A stretch of 64,000 nucleotides of DNA from Paenibacillus rhizovicinus. GTDB lineage: Bacteria; Bacillota; Bacilli; Paenibacillales; Paenibacillaceae. The notes beneath the pieces were generated by a model, which was not told the origin of the DNA, did not search any database, and saw only the letters and a list, made by a program, of their open reading frames with translations. The position numbers were made by a program, and so were the translations under genes. This document shows, piece by piece, positions 1-7,217 of the stretch (the first letter of the stretch is position 1; every line of letters begins with the position of its first letter). The stretch covers positions 2,065,001 through 2,129,000 of the forward strand of contig NZ_CP048286.1 in the NCBI RefSeq assembly GCF_010365285.1, given 5' to 3'.

Positions 1-1506
1 CGGTTGCAGGACCAGCTTCAGCAGCTCGTACGACTCCAGCGATTCCGGGACGTCGATGGTCAGCTCGAACCGATCCGGATACCGGTAATTGAGCAGCTCG
101 ACGTAATAACGGATATGATTGAATTCGCTGCCCAGCGTGACTTTCTCATTGAGATCGCTAATGCTGTAGCGAAGCAGTTTGCCCAGAATCGCCAGCATGT
201 CGGCGGCAATCGTATCGTCGTTCAGTTCCGCCGCCATCCGGATCGATTCCAGCGTGTTGTACATGAAATGCGGATTGATCTGGCTTTGCAGCGCATGCAG
301 CTCCGCTTCCTTCTTCTTCGTCTCCATGCCGTAAATATCTTGAATGAGATCATCGATGCGCACGATCATCCGGTTAAACTGGTTGCCGAGCTGACCGATC
401 TCGTCCCTGCGCTTCACCTGAAACTGCACGCTGAAATCGCCTTCCTGGACCCGTTTCATCAAACGCATCATTTTGCGCAGCGGCTTCGTCAGGGCAAATG
501 AAAAGAAGATCGAGATCAGCAGCGCGATGCCGATCGTCAGAAACGTCAGAATCCAAGTCACGTTCCGGATCACGGCCGTATTCCGCGTCAATTCCTTGAC
601 CGGTATGGACGTCATTACCGTCCACTGCGTATTCGGCGACTTCGTATAAATGTACAGATGCTGCACGCCGTCTTCCGTCATATAGAAACTGCCTTCTTCG
701 CCGGCGGCGCGCTGAACCATCGGTCTGTCGCTTATGTTCGTCGCCAGCAGCTGCTTGTCGCTGTCGTAGATAACGTTGCCCTGCGAATCGAAAATAAGCG
801 ACTTGCCGCGCGTCACCTTGTCCAGCTTCGTGATCTGGTCCTCGATGACGCTGATATTCGCATCCACCGCGATCAGACCGATGTCATGCAGCGAGTTGTC
901 GATGATTTTGCGGACGACCGTGAAGGCGTAGCGGGTGCTCTTGAGCGTGCTCGTGTATTTCTGCGTGCTGATCAGCAGCGCTTCGCCGCTGCTGTGGGCG
1001 GCCTTCGTCATCCAGTTCTGATAGCTGTCCTTGACGTTCATTCGGATGCCGCCCGACTTGGCCGAGTAATACCCGTTGCCGTATTGGTCGAAAATATAAA
1101 CCGAGGTCGCGCCGCGTTTGATGTTGTCGATAAACGATATATTGCCCTCGATGCCGCGCTGGATCGTGAGCAGCAGGTCGAAATTCTCGTTCTCCGCATG
1201 CTGTTCGTGATACTTGTTCGAAGCGACAAGATTCGACTTGATATCTTCCTGGTACGCCGGGATCGAGGATATGCGGTTCATGTCGTCGATGTAATCGTCG
1301 AGATTGTCGAGCATATTGCCCAGCGTCGTCGTCGAATAGGCAATCGTATTCTCTTCGATGGACTGGGCGTAATTCCGGTAGGACACGGCTCCGATGAACG
1401 TAAGTGGAAGCGTTATCAGAAGCAAAAAAACGAGCAGCAGTTTGCGTTCCATCCGCATATCGCTGAATTTGGTCCAAAGCCGATCGAACTTGATGACGGA
1501 CTTCAC
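1..1506 (-). CDS. YesM-family sensor histidine kinase (C-terminus beyond window)
   Basis: Membrane sensor kinase of the YesM type, expected to phosphorylate a YesN/AraC response regulator in response to an extracytoplasmic signal. Reading frame from a GTG at 1506 is open to the window edge (502 codons). A first membrane helix lies near residues 21-43, an extracytoplasmic sensor region follows, a second helix is near 317-340, and a HAMP region follows that. The phospho-acceptor motif QINPHFMYN is visible, with His near 413. The ATP-binding domain is off the window. The GTG is preceded by a GGAGGG ribosome site. The partner regulator should lie just outside the left edge (inference). Two similar kinases occur at 41899-43755 and 52500-54224. 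Confidence 0.9.
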   Translation of the reverse strand, partial: MKSVIKFDRLWTKFSDMRMERKLLLVFLLLITLPLTFIGAVSYRNYAQSIEENTIAYSTTTLGNMLDNLDDYIDDMNRISSIPAYQEDIKSNLVASNKYHEQHAENENFDLLLTIQRGIEGNISFIDNIKRGATSVYIFDQYGNGYYSAKSGGIRMNVKDSYQNWMTKAAHSSGEALLISTQKYTSTLKSTRYAFTVVRKIIDNSLHDIGLIAVDANISVIEDQITKLDKVTRGKSLIFDSQGNVIYDSDKQLLATNISDRPMVQRAAGEEGSFYMTEDGVQHLYIYTKSPNTQWTVMTSIPVKELTRNTAVIRNVTWILTFLTIGIALLISIFFSFALTKPLRKMMRLMKRVQEGDFSVQFQVKRRDEIGQLGNQFNRMIVRIDDLIQDIYGMETKKKEAELHALQSQINPHFMYNTLESIRMAAELNDDTIAADMLAILGKLLRYSISDLNEKVTLGSEFNHIRYYVELLNYRYPDRFELTIDVPESLESYELLKLVLQP

Positions 1507-1641
1507 TCTGTTCTTCCCTCCGCTGCTCCTTGCATCCTTAGACAGGTTGATACATAGGTAGATTGAATCATAAGTAGGTTGATTATATCACGTCAGAGCG
1601 TCTCCATTTCAACTCCCCTTCCCAAACCACCCGCAAGATGC

Positions 1642-1680
1642 AAAAAAAAGCGTGTCAAACCGGCTACCGGCTTGCACGCT
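1642..1680 (-). terminator. Rho-independent terminator after the ECF sigma gene
   Basis: AGCGTG/CACGCT stem with an inner CCGG pairing. On the minus strand it is followed directly by eight T. It sits 50 nt beyond the sigma-factor stop and separates it from the kinase. Confidence 0.85.
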
Positions 1681-1730
1681 TGTATATTGGGGATCTAAGA
1701 AGTTCAATAACTTGAGCAGACTGCTTGGAT

Positions 1731-2333
1731 TTAAAAGAAGCTGAACAGCAGCAGGGAATAAATCAGGAGCGTCTTGCCCCACCGTTTCTTCATGAAATCT
1801 TTGCCGCGGTGTATGCGGGATTTGACCGTGTTGACGGGAATATTGTTCGCCCGTCCGATGTCCTCCATGGTCATTTCAAGCACGTAGCGCTGGTAGACGA
1901 CCGTCTTGTACTTCTCGGGAAGCTTCTCGATCATGCCGGCCATCGTGGAGGCGAGCTCGCGTTCGATGACTTCGCTTTCCGGCGACAGGGAGGCGTGCGG
2001 GATGACTTCATGCAGGGACAATTGCTGGTCGGAGTGCGCCGTTACCGGCTGATCCAGCGGCAGTGACGGTGCTTTGCGGCGGCGGAGCAGATCCAGGCAA
2101 ACATTCTTGCCGATGTGGAAAATCCACGTGGAAAACCGTTTGTTCTCGTCGAAGCGGTTTAAATTCAAATACACCTTCAGGAACGTTTCCTGTACGACGT
2201 CCTCGCATTCCGTCTTGCTGCGGAGGATGCGATGGGCCATATGGAACAACTTATCCTTATAGAGCTCGACCAGCTTGTTGAAGGCCGTCTCGTCGCCTTG
2301 CCTTGACAACATCACTAACTGCGCCTCGTTCAC
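1731..2333 (-). CDS. ECF RNA polymerase sigma factor (SigW-like)
   Basis: Group 4 sigma factor that redirects RNA polymerase, probably to stress or envelope genes. Region 2 is visible (ELYKDKLFHMAHRIL..., then CEDVVQETFLKVYLN and FSTWIFHIGKNVCLDLLRRR). Region 4 follows (LPEKYKTVVYQRYVLEMTMEDIGRA then NTVKSRIHRG). The GTG at 2333 is chosen because AAAGGAG lies 7 nt upstream; an upstream ATG at 2363 lacks a good site. The protein is 200 aa. It ends in a hydrophobic tail (LLIYSLLLFSFF), which is unusual. No anti-sigma gene is adjacent: the neighbours are a sugar isomerase and a kinase. SigW-type assignment is by similarity of region 2/4 wording only. Confidence 0.9.
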   Translation of the reverse strand: MNEAQLVMLSRQGDETAFNKLVELYKDKLFHMAHRILRSKTECEDVVQETFLKVYLNLNRFDENKRFSTWIFHIGKNVCLDLLRRRKAPSLPLDQPVTAHSDQQLSLHEVIPHASLSPESEVIERELASTMAGMIEKLPEKYKTVVYQRYVLEMTMEDIGRANNIPVNTVKSRIHRGKDFMKKRWGKTLLIYSLLLFSFF

Positions 2334-2392
2334 CGCGATTCTCCTTTGCCACCCGTCATCCATCTATCTCTTATTATAACAGGAAAATAAAG

Positions 2393-2418
2393 AAACGCAT
2401 CCGTAAAAGCATGCGTTT
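2393..2418 (-). terminator. Terminator-like hairpin after the L-rhamnose isomerase gene
   Basis: AAACGCAT and ATGCGTTT form a perfect 8-bp stem around a 10-nt loop. On the minus strand it is followed by a T-rich stretch. It lies 29 nt after the isomerase stop and before the sigma gene. Confidence 0.6.
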
Positions 2419-2446
2419 TTGTGTCTGTTTTTGTAAAGGAGGGCCA

Positions 2447-3673
2447 TTACCGGGCATTGACCGCCGACGAACGCGCGCTGACGATCCGTTCCGCGTACCC
2501 GCTCGTCTTGAAAGCCCGCATCGGATCCGCCGGCAATCCGGCTTCCTCGCGCACCGCATGCAGCAGCGGCGTCACGTTCTGCTCGAAAGCATCGCGCACG
2601 GCAGCTTCCGCTTCCAGCACGTCGCCTGCCTGCTGCGCCTCGGCGAGCGCATTCCAATTGATGAGCAGCGCCTTCGCATACTGCGTCTGCACGTTCATGA
2701 CCGAACGGATCATCGCCGGCACCTTCGCTTCGATGTTGTGGCTCTGGTCGATCATGTAGGCTATTCGTCCGGCTGTACGCTGGACAAGCGGATTCGCGCT
2801 ATCGTTCTCCGCGAGCACGATCTGAGAGAAGATCAAGAACAGCTCGTACGGGTTCGCGGAGCCGACGATCAGATCGTCGTCGGCGTACTTGCGCGCGTTG
2901 AAGTGGAAGCCGCCAAGCCGCCCTTCGTCGAGCAGGTACGCCACGATATGCTCGATGTTCGTCCCTTGCGGGTGATGCCCGGTGTCCACCAGCACTTCCG
3001 CTTGCGGGCCGAGCTTGAGCGCCAGGTTGTACGCCATGCCCCAATCCGCCAAATCCGTATGGTAGAAGGCCGGCTCGAAAAATTTGTATTCGATCAGCAT
3101 CCGCATGCCGGGATCGAGCGCGCGATACATTTCGCGCAGCGATTCTTCCATCCATGCCTTCCGCTGGCGGATATCGCCTTGGCCCGGGTAGTTCGTTCCG
3201 TCCGCGAACCATAGGCTGAGGGCATCGGAGCCCGTCGCTCTTGCGATGTCGACGCAGTCCAGCAGATGCTCCACCGCCCGGCGGCGAACTTCAGGTTCGT
3301 GGTGCGTGACGCTGCCGAGCATGTAGTCATGCTCTTGGAACAGATTCGGATTCACGGCGCCGATGCCGATGCCGAGCGATTTCGCGTCGGCGGCCAGCTT
3401 GCCGTAATCCTCCGTATGATCCCACGGGATGTGGATGGCCACGTTCGGGCAGGCGCCCGTCAGGCGGTGGACCATTGCCGCGTCTTCCAGCTTCTCCTGC
3501 ACGGTCCGCGCCGCGCCGGCTTTCTTGAACGTTTGAAATCGCGTGCCCTGATCGGCGTAGCCCCAAGAAGGCGTCTCGATCTTAAGCGCGTTCAATCTCG
3601 CTTTCACCTGCGTCATATCGATGCCCCGTTCCCGCTGCTCCCGCTCGAACCAGGCGTATGCGCTGTCCGTCAT
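2447..3673 (-). CDS. rhaI: L-rhamnose isomerase (Pseudomonas stutzeri / RhaI type)
   Basis: TIM-barrel aldose-ketose isomerase, 408 aa, which in this family converts L-rhamnose to L-rhamnulose and accepts other sugars such as allose/psicose. Residues known as metal ligands or catalytic in the P. stutzeri enzyme are recognisable at a constant offset of 24: E195 (IEYK), D230 and H233 (VDTGHH), H257 and D265/D267 (FHFNARKYADDD). It is the last gene of a minus-strand carbohydrate cluster and lies 34 nt after the epimerase gene. No rhamnulokinase or aldolase gene is present in the window. Its in vivo substrate may therefore be another ketose or aldose formed by the neighbouring polyol dehydrogenases (inference). 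Confidence 0.88.
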   Translation of the reverse strand: MTDSAYAWFEREQRERGIDMTQVKARLNALKIETPSWGYADQGTRFQTFKKAGAARTVQEKLEDAAMVHRLTGACPNVAIHIPWDHTEDYGKLAADAKSLGIGIGAVNPNLFQEHDYMLGSVTHHEPEVRRRAVEHLLDCVDIARATGSDALSLWFADGTNYPGQGDIRQRKAWMEESLREMYRALDPGMRMLIEYKFFEPAFYHTDLADWGMAYNLALKLGPQAEVLVDTGHHPQGTNIEHIVAYLLDEGRLGGFHFNARKYADDDLIVGSANPYELFLIFSQIVLAENDSANPLVQRTAGRIAYMIDQSHNIEAKVPAMIRSVMNVQTQYAKALLINWNALAEAQQAGDVLEAEAAVRDAFEQNVTPLLHAVREEAGLPADPMRAFKTSGYAERIVSARSSAVNAR

Positions 3674-3707
3674 GCATGATTCCCCGCTTTCAAATTAAAG
3701 TTGAGTG

Positions 3708-4382
3708 TTAAGCGATACTTGTAATCGATGCGCGGAAGCGTTCCGTCATATCCAGCAAGTCCGCGTCTTTCTTGAAGATGCTCGACGTGCCCGCCACGAA
3801 AATATCCGCGCCGGCCGCCTGCATTTTGACCGCGTTCTCGTAGGAGATGTTGCCGTCGACTTCGATTTCCACCCCGCCGTAGCCCATTTCCGCCAGATGG
3901 CGCTTCATGTTGGCGATCTTGCGAAGCGTCGCCGGCACGAGCTTCTGTCCGGCGAAGCCGGGGTTCACGGTCATGACGAGCACGACGTCGAGATCGTCGA
4001 GGATGTCGTCGATCGTATAGATCGGCGTCGCGGGATTGAGCGCCACCGACGGACGAGCGCCGAGCGCCCTGATTTGCTGCAGCGTCCGCTGCAAATGAAC
4101 GGATGCTTCCTGGTGCACGGATACGATGTCGCCCGGCTGAATCGGGAATAAGTGCAGATGGTCCTCCGGCCGCTCCACCATCAGGTGAAGGTCGATCGGA
4201 ATGGACGTCATTTCGCGAAGCGTCCGGACGAAATCCGGTCCCAGCGTGAAGTTCGGCACGAACCTGCCGTCCATGATGTCGATGTGCAAATATTCGACGC
4301 CGGCCAGCTCGAACGCCTCGATCGTCTGCTCCAGCCGCCGAAAGTCCGCGCACATCATTGAAGGAGCTATTTTGCCTGCCAT
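3708..4382 (-). CDS. Ribulose-phosphate 3-epimerase family protein (AlsE/Rpe-like)
   Basis: TIM-barrel ketose-phosphate 3-epimerase, 224 aa, the usual family length. The metal and catalytic pattern is intact: H33, D35 and D38 in YLHIDIMDG, His in DLHLMVERPEDH, and the second catalytic Asp in EVDGNIS. The motif MTVNPGFAGQK is typical of the flexible loop. It lies 22 nt after the sorbitol-dehydrogenase-like gene and 34 nt before the L-rhamnose isomerase gene, so co-transcription is likely. In this context it could act on a hexulose or pentulose phosphate (allulose-6-phosphate or ribulose-5-phosphate type). The sequence alone does not decide the substrate. Confidence 0.85.
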   Translation of the reverse strand: MAGKIAPSMMCADFRRLEQTIEAFELAGVEYLHIDIMDGRFVPNFTLGPDFVRTLREMTSIPIDLHLMVERPEDHLHLFPIQPGDIVSVHQEASVHLQRTLQQIRALGARPSVALNPATPIYTIDDILDDLDVVLVMTVNPGFAGQKLVPATLRKIANMKRHLAEMGYGGVEIEVDGNISYENAVKMQAAGADIFVAGTSSIFKKDADLLDMTERFRASITSIA

Positions 4383-4404
4383 GCCGCTGCGCCTCCTCTC
4401 TGGC

Positions 4405-5442
4405 TTAAGGTTTGACGATGACCCGCATGCCCACGTGGCTCTCCGCCGTTTGGATGGCTTCGTTGATCGAATCCAGCGGGAACGTATGCGAGATGTATTT
4501 CTTCATGTCGATCGCGCCGGACGCGATGAGATCGATCGCTTTCTGGTGATGCGACGGCAGCGAGCCGTGGGCGCCATGCACGAACAGTTCCTTGTAGTGG
4601 ATGATGTTCGTGTCGAGCGTCACGAGCGACTTGCCTTTCGGCAGGCCGCCGAAGAAGTTGACGCGCGCGCGGTTCTTCGCCATATGGATGGCGTCGACCT
4701 GCGCTTCCGGCGACGGGTTCGACGTGATGACGACGTCTGCGCCGAGCCCGCCGGTTTCTTCGAACACGCGCTCGATCGCGTTCTCTTCGTTCGAGCAGAT
4801 GTAGGCATGCGCGCCGAACTGCTTTGCCATCTCAAGGCGCGGACGCGAACGCTGCACGAGGATGACCTTGGTCGCGCCCATCATTTTGGCGACCTCCACG
4901 AGCATGCAGCCGATCGGCCCCGCGCCGATGACGACGACGGAGTCGCCGAGCTTGATGCTCGAGAGCTCCAACGCGTTGAGGACGCAGGCGAGCGGTTCCG
5001 CGAGCGCGGCTTCTTCATGGGAAATATGATCCGGGATTTTGTGGATCGGCCCGAAGTTGACCATCATTTTGTTCAGCAGCACGTAATCCGCGAAGCTGCC
5101 CGCGAACTGGTAGCCCATCGCGTAGTTGATCTGGCAGTTGTTGCCGATGCCGGCTTCGCAGAAGACGCATTCGCCGCAAGGCACGTCGGCGCCCAGCGAG
5201 ATGCGGTCGCCGACTTTGAATTTGGTCACGTTGGCGCCGACGGCCGCGATCCTGCCGGACGACTCGTGGCCGAGGATTTGCGGCAGCTCTACGCGGCTGT
5301 TGCCGTGGTGGTAGATCCGGATGTCCGAGCCGCAGATGCCGACGGCTTCGACTTTCATGAGAATGCTGTCGTCGTCGATGGACGGCAGCGCTACTTCTTC
5401 GATGACCATGTGGTCGAGTGCATGTAATACGGCCGCTTTCAT
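4405..5442 (-). CDS. Zinc-dependent polyol dehydrogenase (sorbitol/galactitol-1-P dehydrogenase-like)
   Basis: Medium-chain dehydrogenase/reductase that should oxidise a polyol or polyol phosphate with NAD(P). With the start at 5442 the protein is 345 aa. Catalytic zinc ligands are C37 (GICGSD) and H59/E60 (GHESSG). The structural zinc cysteines follow in PCGECVFCEAGIGNNC. The dinucleotide-binding motif is VVIGAGPIG. The ATG at 5442 is preferred over an in-frame start at 5469 because AGGAGG lies just upstream of 5442. A strong terminator-like hairpin sits at 5467-5516 in its leader, so expression may be attenuated. It belongs to the cluster with two isomerases, an epimerase and a second dehydrogenase. 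Confidence 0.85.
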   Translation of the reverse strand: MKAAVLHALDHMVIEEVALPSIDDDSILMKVEAVGICGSDIRIYHHGNSRVELPQILGHESSGRIAAVGANVTKFKVGDRISLGADVPCGECVFCEAGIGNNCQINYAMGYQFAGSFADYVLLNKMMVNFGPIHKIPDHISHEEAALAEPLACVLNALELSSIKLGDSVVVIGAGPIGCMLVEVAKMMGATKVILVQRSRPRLEMAKQFGAHAYICSNEENAIERVFEETGGLGADVVITSNPSPEAQVDAIHMAKNRARVNFFGGLPKGKSLVTLDTNIIHYKELFVHGAHGSLPSHHQKAIDLIASGAIDMKKYISHTFPLDSINEAIQTAESHVGMRVIVKP

Positions 5443-5466
5443 TTTAGCCAAGCCCTCCTTTTTAAT

Positions 5467-5516
5467 CATCCGGCTGTTTTGGAAAAATGCCCTGCGGGCA
5501 TTTTTCTTGCCGGATG
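5467..5516 (-). terminator. Terminator or attenuator hairpin in the leader of the dehydrogenase gene
   Basis: An inner perfect stem GAAAAATGCCC/GGGCATTTTTC with a 3-nt loop (5482-5506) is enclosed by an outer stem CATCCGGC/GCCGGATG (5467-5474 and 5509-5516). On the minus strand the inner stem ends in a run of five T. It lies about 10 nt upstream of the ribosome site of the gene starting at 5442. It could end transcripts from the upstream dehydrogenase (630 nt away) or regulate read-through. Confidence 0.7.
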
Positions 5517-5659
5517 TTTAAACCCTTATAAACACTTGGGGGAACTCCATCTATTGGGTTTCGATTTCGTGTTGTTGTGTGCTTCGCTGAAAAGCTAGAT
5601 TGATAGAGCGCCACTCTGCAATCGCTGGCCTGTCGGCGTAAACCGGTCCGAGCCGAATG

Positions 5660-5747
5660 CTCGGTCTGGCTTCGCGGACCTCGACGGGCCTTGCTTGGGG
5701 GCTGGGCCACCAAGCCAAGCACCTGAATCAAGGCACGCTCCTTAACC
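5660..5747. repeat. Intergenic ~90-bp repeat, copy 1
   Basis: Shares long identical blocks with 6061-6153 in the same orientation: CTCGGTCTGGCTTC, CGGACCTCGACGGGCCTT, CACCAAGCCAAGCAC and CAAGGCACGCTCCT. The blocks TTGCTTGG and CCAAGCCAAG within it can pair. Function unknown. Confidence 0.9.
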
Positions 5748-5815
5748 ATTCGCGGGCCGTCGACGCTGGCGTTGGCGTTGGCACTAGTGTTGGCGCAGGA
5801 CGATGGCGATGGCGC

Positions 5816-5998
5816 TAACGAATCGAGGTAGCGCTATTCGCCTCTTTTGCCTGCTTTTTGAAACGTAACGAATCCTAGTGTCGTTATTTGCCTTCTCGGC
5901 CCTGTATTAGAGCTGAAAGCATCGATATAGGATCTTCTGGATTCGTTAGCTTTCTAAACGGGTCCCATTGGGCCGTTTAAGACGTGTACGATTCGTTA
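5816..5998. repeat. Nested perfect inverted repeats (TAACGAATC palindrome family, copy 1)
   Basis: Outer pair TAACGAATCG (5816-5825) and CGATTCGTTA (5989-5998) are perfect 10-bp inverted repeats. Inside them TAACGAATCC (5866-5875) and GGATTCGTTA (5939-5948) form a second perfect 10-bp pair. The inner unit is 83 bp and resembles 59441-59533. Confidence 0.9.
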
Positions 5999-6060
5999 GA
6001 GCTGCGCAGCTTCTGCTCACATTCCTTTTTGAAGCTTTCGCTTCATTACTTGGCCCGTGG

Positions 6061-6153
6061 CTCGGTCTGGCTTCTCGGACCTCGACGGGCCTTCCTCGGG
6101 GCCGAGTCACCAAGCCAAGCACAGGGACCTGAAACAAGGCACGCTCCTAAACC
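6061..6153. repeat. Intergenic ~90-bp repeat, copy 2, running into the end of a gene
   Basis: Direct copy of 5660-5747 with scattered substitutions and small indels. It extends over the stop codon of the dehydrogenase gene ending at 6147, so the last residues of that protein are encoded by repeat sequence. Confidence 0.9.
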
Positions 6154-7205
6154 TTATCCCCCGACGGCAGAATCAGTACTTTATTGAAAAATTGCGATCG
6201 GTCGCGCATCATTTGGAGCGCTTCGAAGGTTTCGTCCAGCGAGCAGCGGTGGCTGATGAGCGGCTTCAGGTCGAGCTTGCCGGAGGCCATGCTGTCGACG
6301 GCGAGTTTCCATTCGTTGCGCGGCGATGCGGCGTAGCCGGAATTCCAAGTGCCGCGGACGGTCAGCTGTTTGCGCAGCATTTCCCAATAGCCGTCCTGCG
6401 TGAGCGCCATGCCGCCCGCCGGGTTGCCCATCAGCACGACTCGACCCAGCTTGCGGACGGCGCGCAGGCAGTTCTCCCAAGACGCCGAGATGCCGGCGCC
6501 TTCGATGGCGACGTCCGCTCCGGCGCCGTTCGTCAGGCTTTTCGCCCAATCGCCGACGCTGCCTTGGAGCGGGTTGAACGTATCCGCGAAGCCGAGCGCG
6601 TTCGCGAAGTCCAGCTTCGTCGCATCGACGTCCGCCAGCATGATGCGTGACGCTCCCCATGCGCGGGACCAGTACGCGAGCATCAGCCCGATCGGGCCCG
6701 CGCCGCTGATCAGCACGCTGTCCCCGATATCGATTCCGGCCTGGCGAAGCGCGTGGACGGCTACCGCCGCGGGCTCAGTCATCGCCAGCTCTTCGAAGCT
6801 GAGCGAATCCGGCGCGAGCACGAGGTTCCAGACCGGAACGACGATGTACTCGGCGAACCCTCCGTCGCGCCGCGAGCCCATATAGTCGTAGTTGTCGCAA
6901 AGCGCGAACTCGCCGATTTCGCAATACGCGCAATTGCGGCACGGCAGCAGCGGGAAGACGGCCGACTTGCAGTTCAGCAGCGCCGGGTCTACGCCTGCGC
7001 CGAGCTCGACGATGCGTCCCGCGAATTCGTGGCCGGGCACCGTCGGAAACCGGTACGTGCCTTTCGTGAATACGCGGGGAATATCGGAGCCGCACACGCC
7101 GCAGGCGCCGATGCGAAGCAGCACTTCTCCCGCTCCCGGAACGGGCCTGTCGATGTCCGCGGTACGCAAATCGCCTAGTCCGTAGAGCACATTCGCTTTC
7201 ATCAT
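6147..7205 (-). CDS. Zinc-dependent polyol dehydrogenase (galactitol-1-phosphate 5-dehydrogenase-like)
   Basis: Second medium-chain zinc dehydrogenase of the cluster, 352 aa. Catalytic zinc ligands are C38 (GVCGSD) and H59/E60 (PGHEF). Four structural-zinc cysteines occur in the block starting PCRNCAYCE. The nucleotide-binding motif is ISGAGPIG. It resembles the GatD/threonine-dehydrogenase branch, for which polyol phosphates are common substrates. It starts 12 nt after the TIM-barrel isomerase gene, so the two form one transcript. Its 3' end lies inside an intergenic repeat copy (6061-6153). Substrate is not decided by the sequence. Confidence 0.85.
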   Translation of the reverse strand: MMKANVLYGLGDLRTADIDRPVPGAGEVLLRIGACGVCGSDIPRVFTKGTYRFPTVPGHEFAGRIVELGAGVDPALLNCKSAVFPLLPCRNCAYCEIGEFALCDNYDYMGSRRDGGFAEYIVVPVWNLVLAPDSLSFEELAMTEPAAVAVHALRQAGIDIGDSVLISGAGPIGLMLAYWSRAWGASRIMLADVDATKLDFANALGFADTFNPLQGSVGDWAKSLTNGAGADVAIEGAGISASWENCLRAVRKLGRVVLMGNPAGGMALTQDGYWEMLRKQLTVRGTWNSGYAASPRNEWKLAVDSMASGKLDLKPLISHRCSLDETFEALQMMRDRSQFFNKVLILPSGDKV

Positions 7206-7217
7206 CCGCTCACCGCC

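Larger units (their letters stand above)
5470..6146. other. Long non-coding gap rich in repeats inside the sugar cluster
   Basis: Between the two dehydrogenase genes there are 677 bp with no credible gene. It holds, in plus-strand order, a terminator-like hairpin (5467-5516), one copy of a ~90-bp repeat (5660-5747), short GGCGTT/GATGGC iterations (5765-5815), nested inverted repeats (5816-5998), and most of a second copy of the ~90-bp repeat (6061-6153). Small open frames here are by-products of the repeats. Confidence 0.8.

Noticed and set aside
2303..3214. Long plus-strand frame over the rhamnose isomerase gene
   Set aside because: All metal-ligand motifs are on the minus strand, so this is an antisense shadow.
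5462..5749. 95-codon minus-strand frame in the repeat-rich gap
   Set aside because: It is the repeat copy read in one frame; the sister copy gives a different frame and no family pattern is present.
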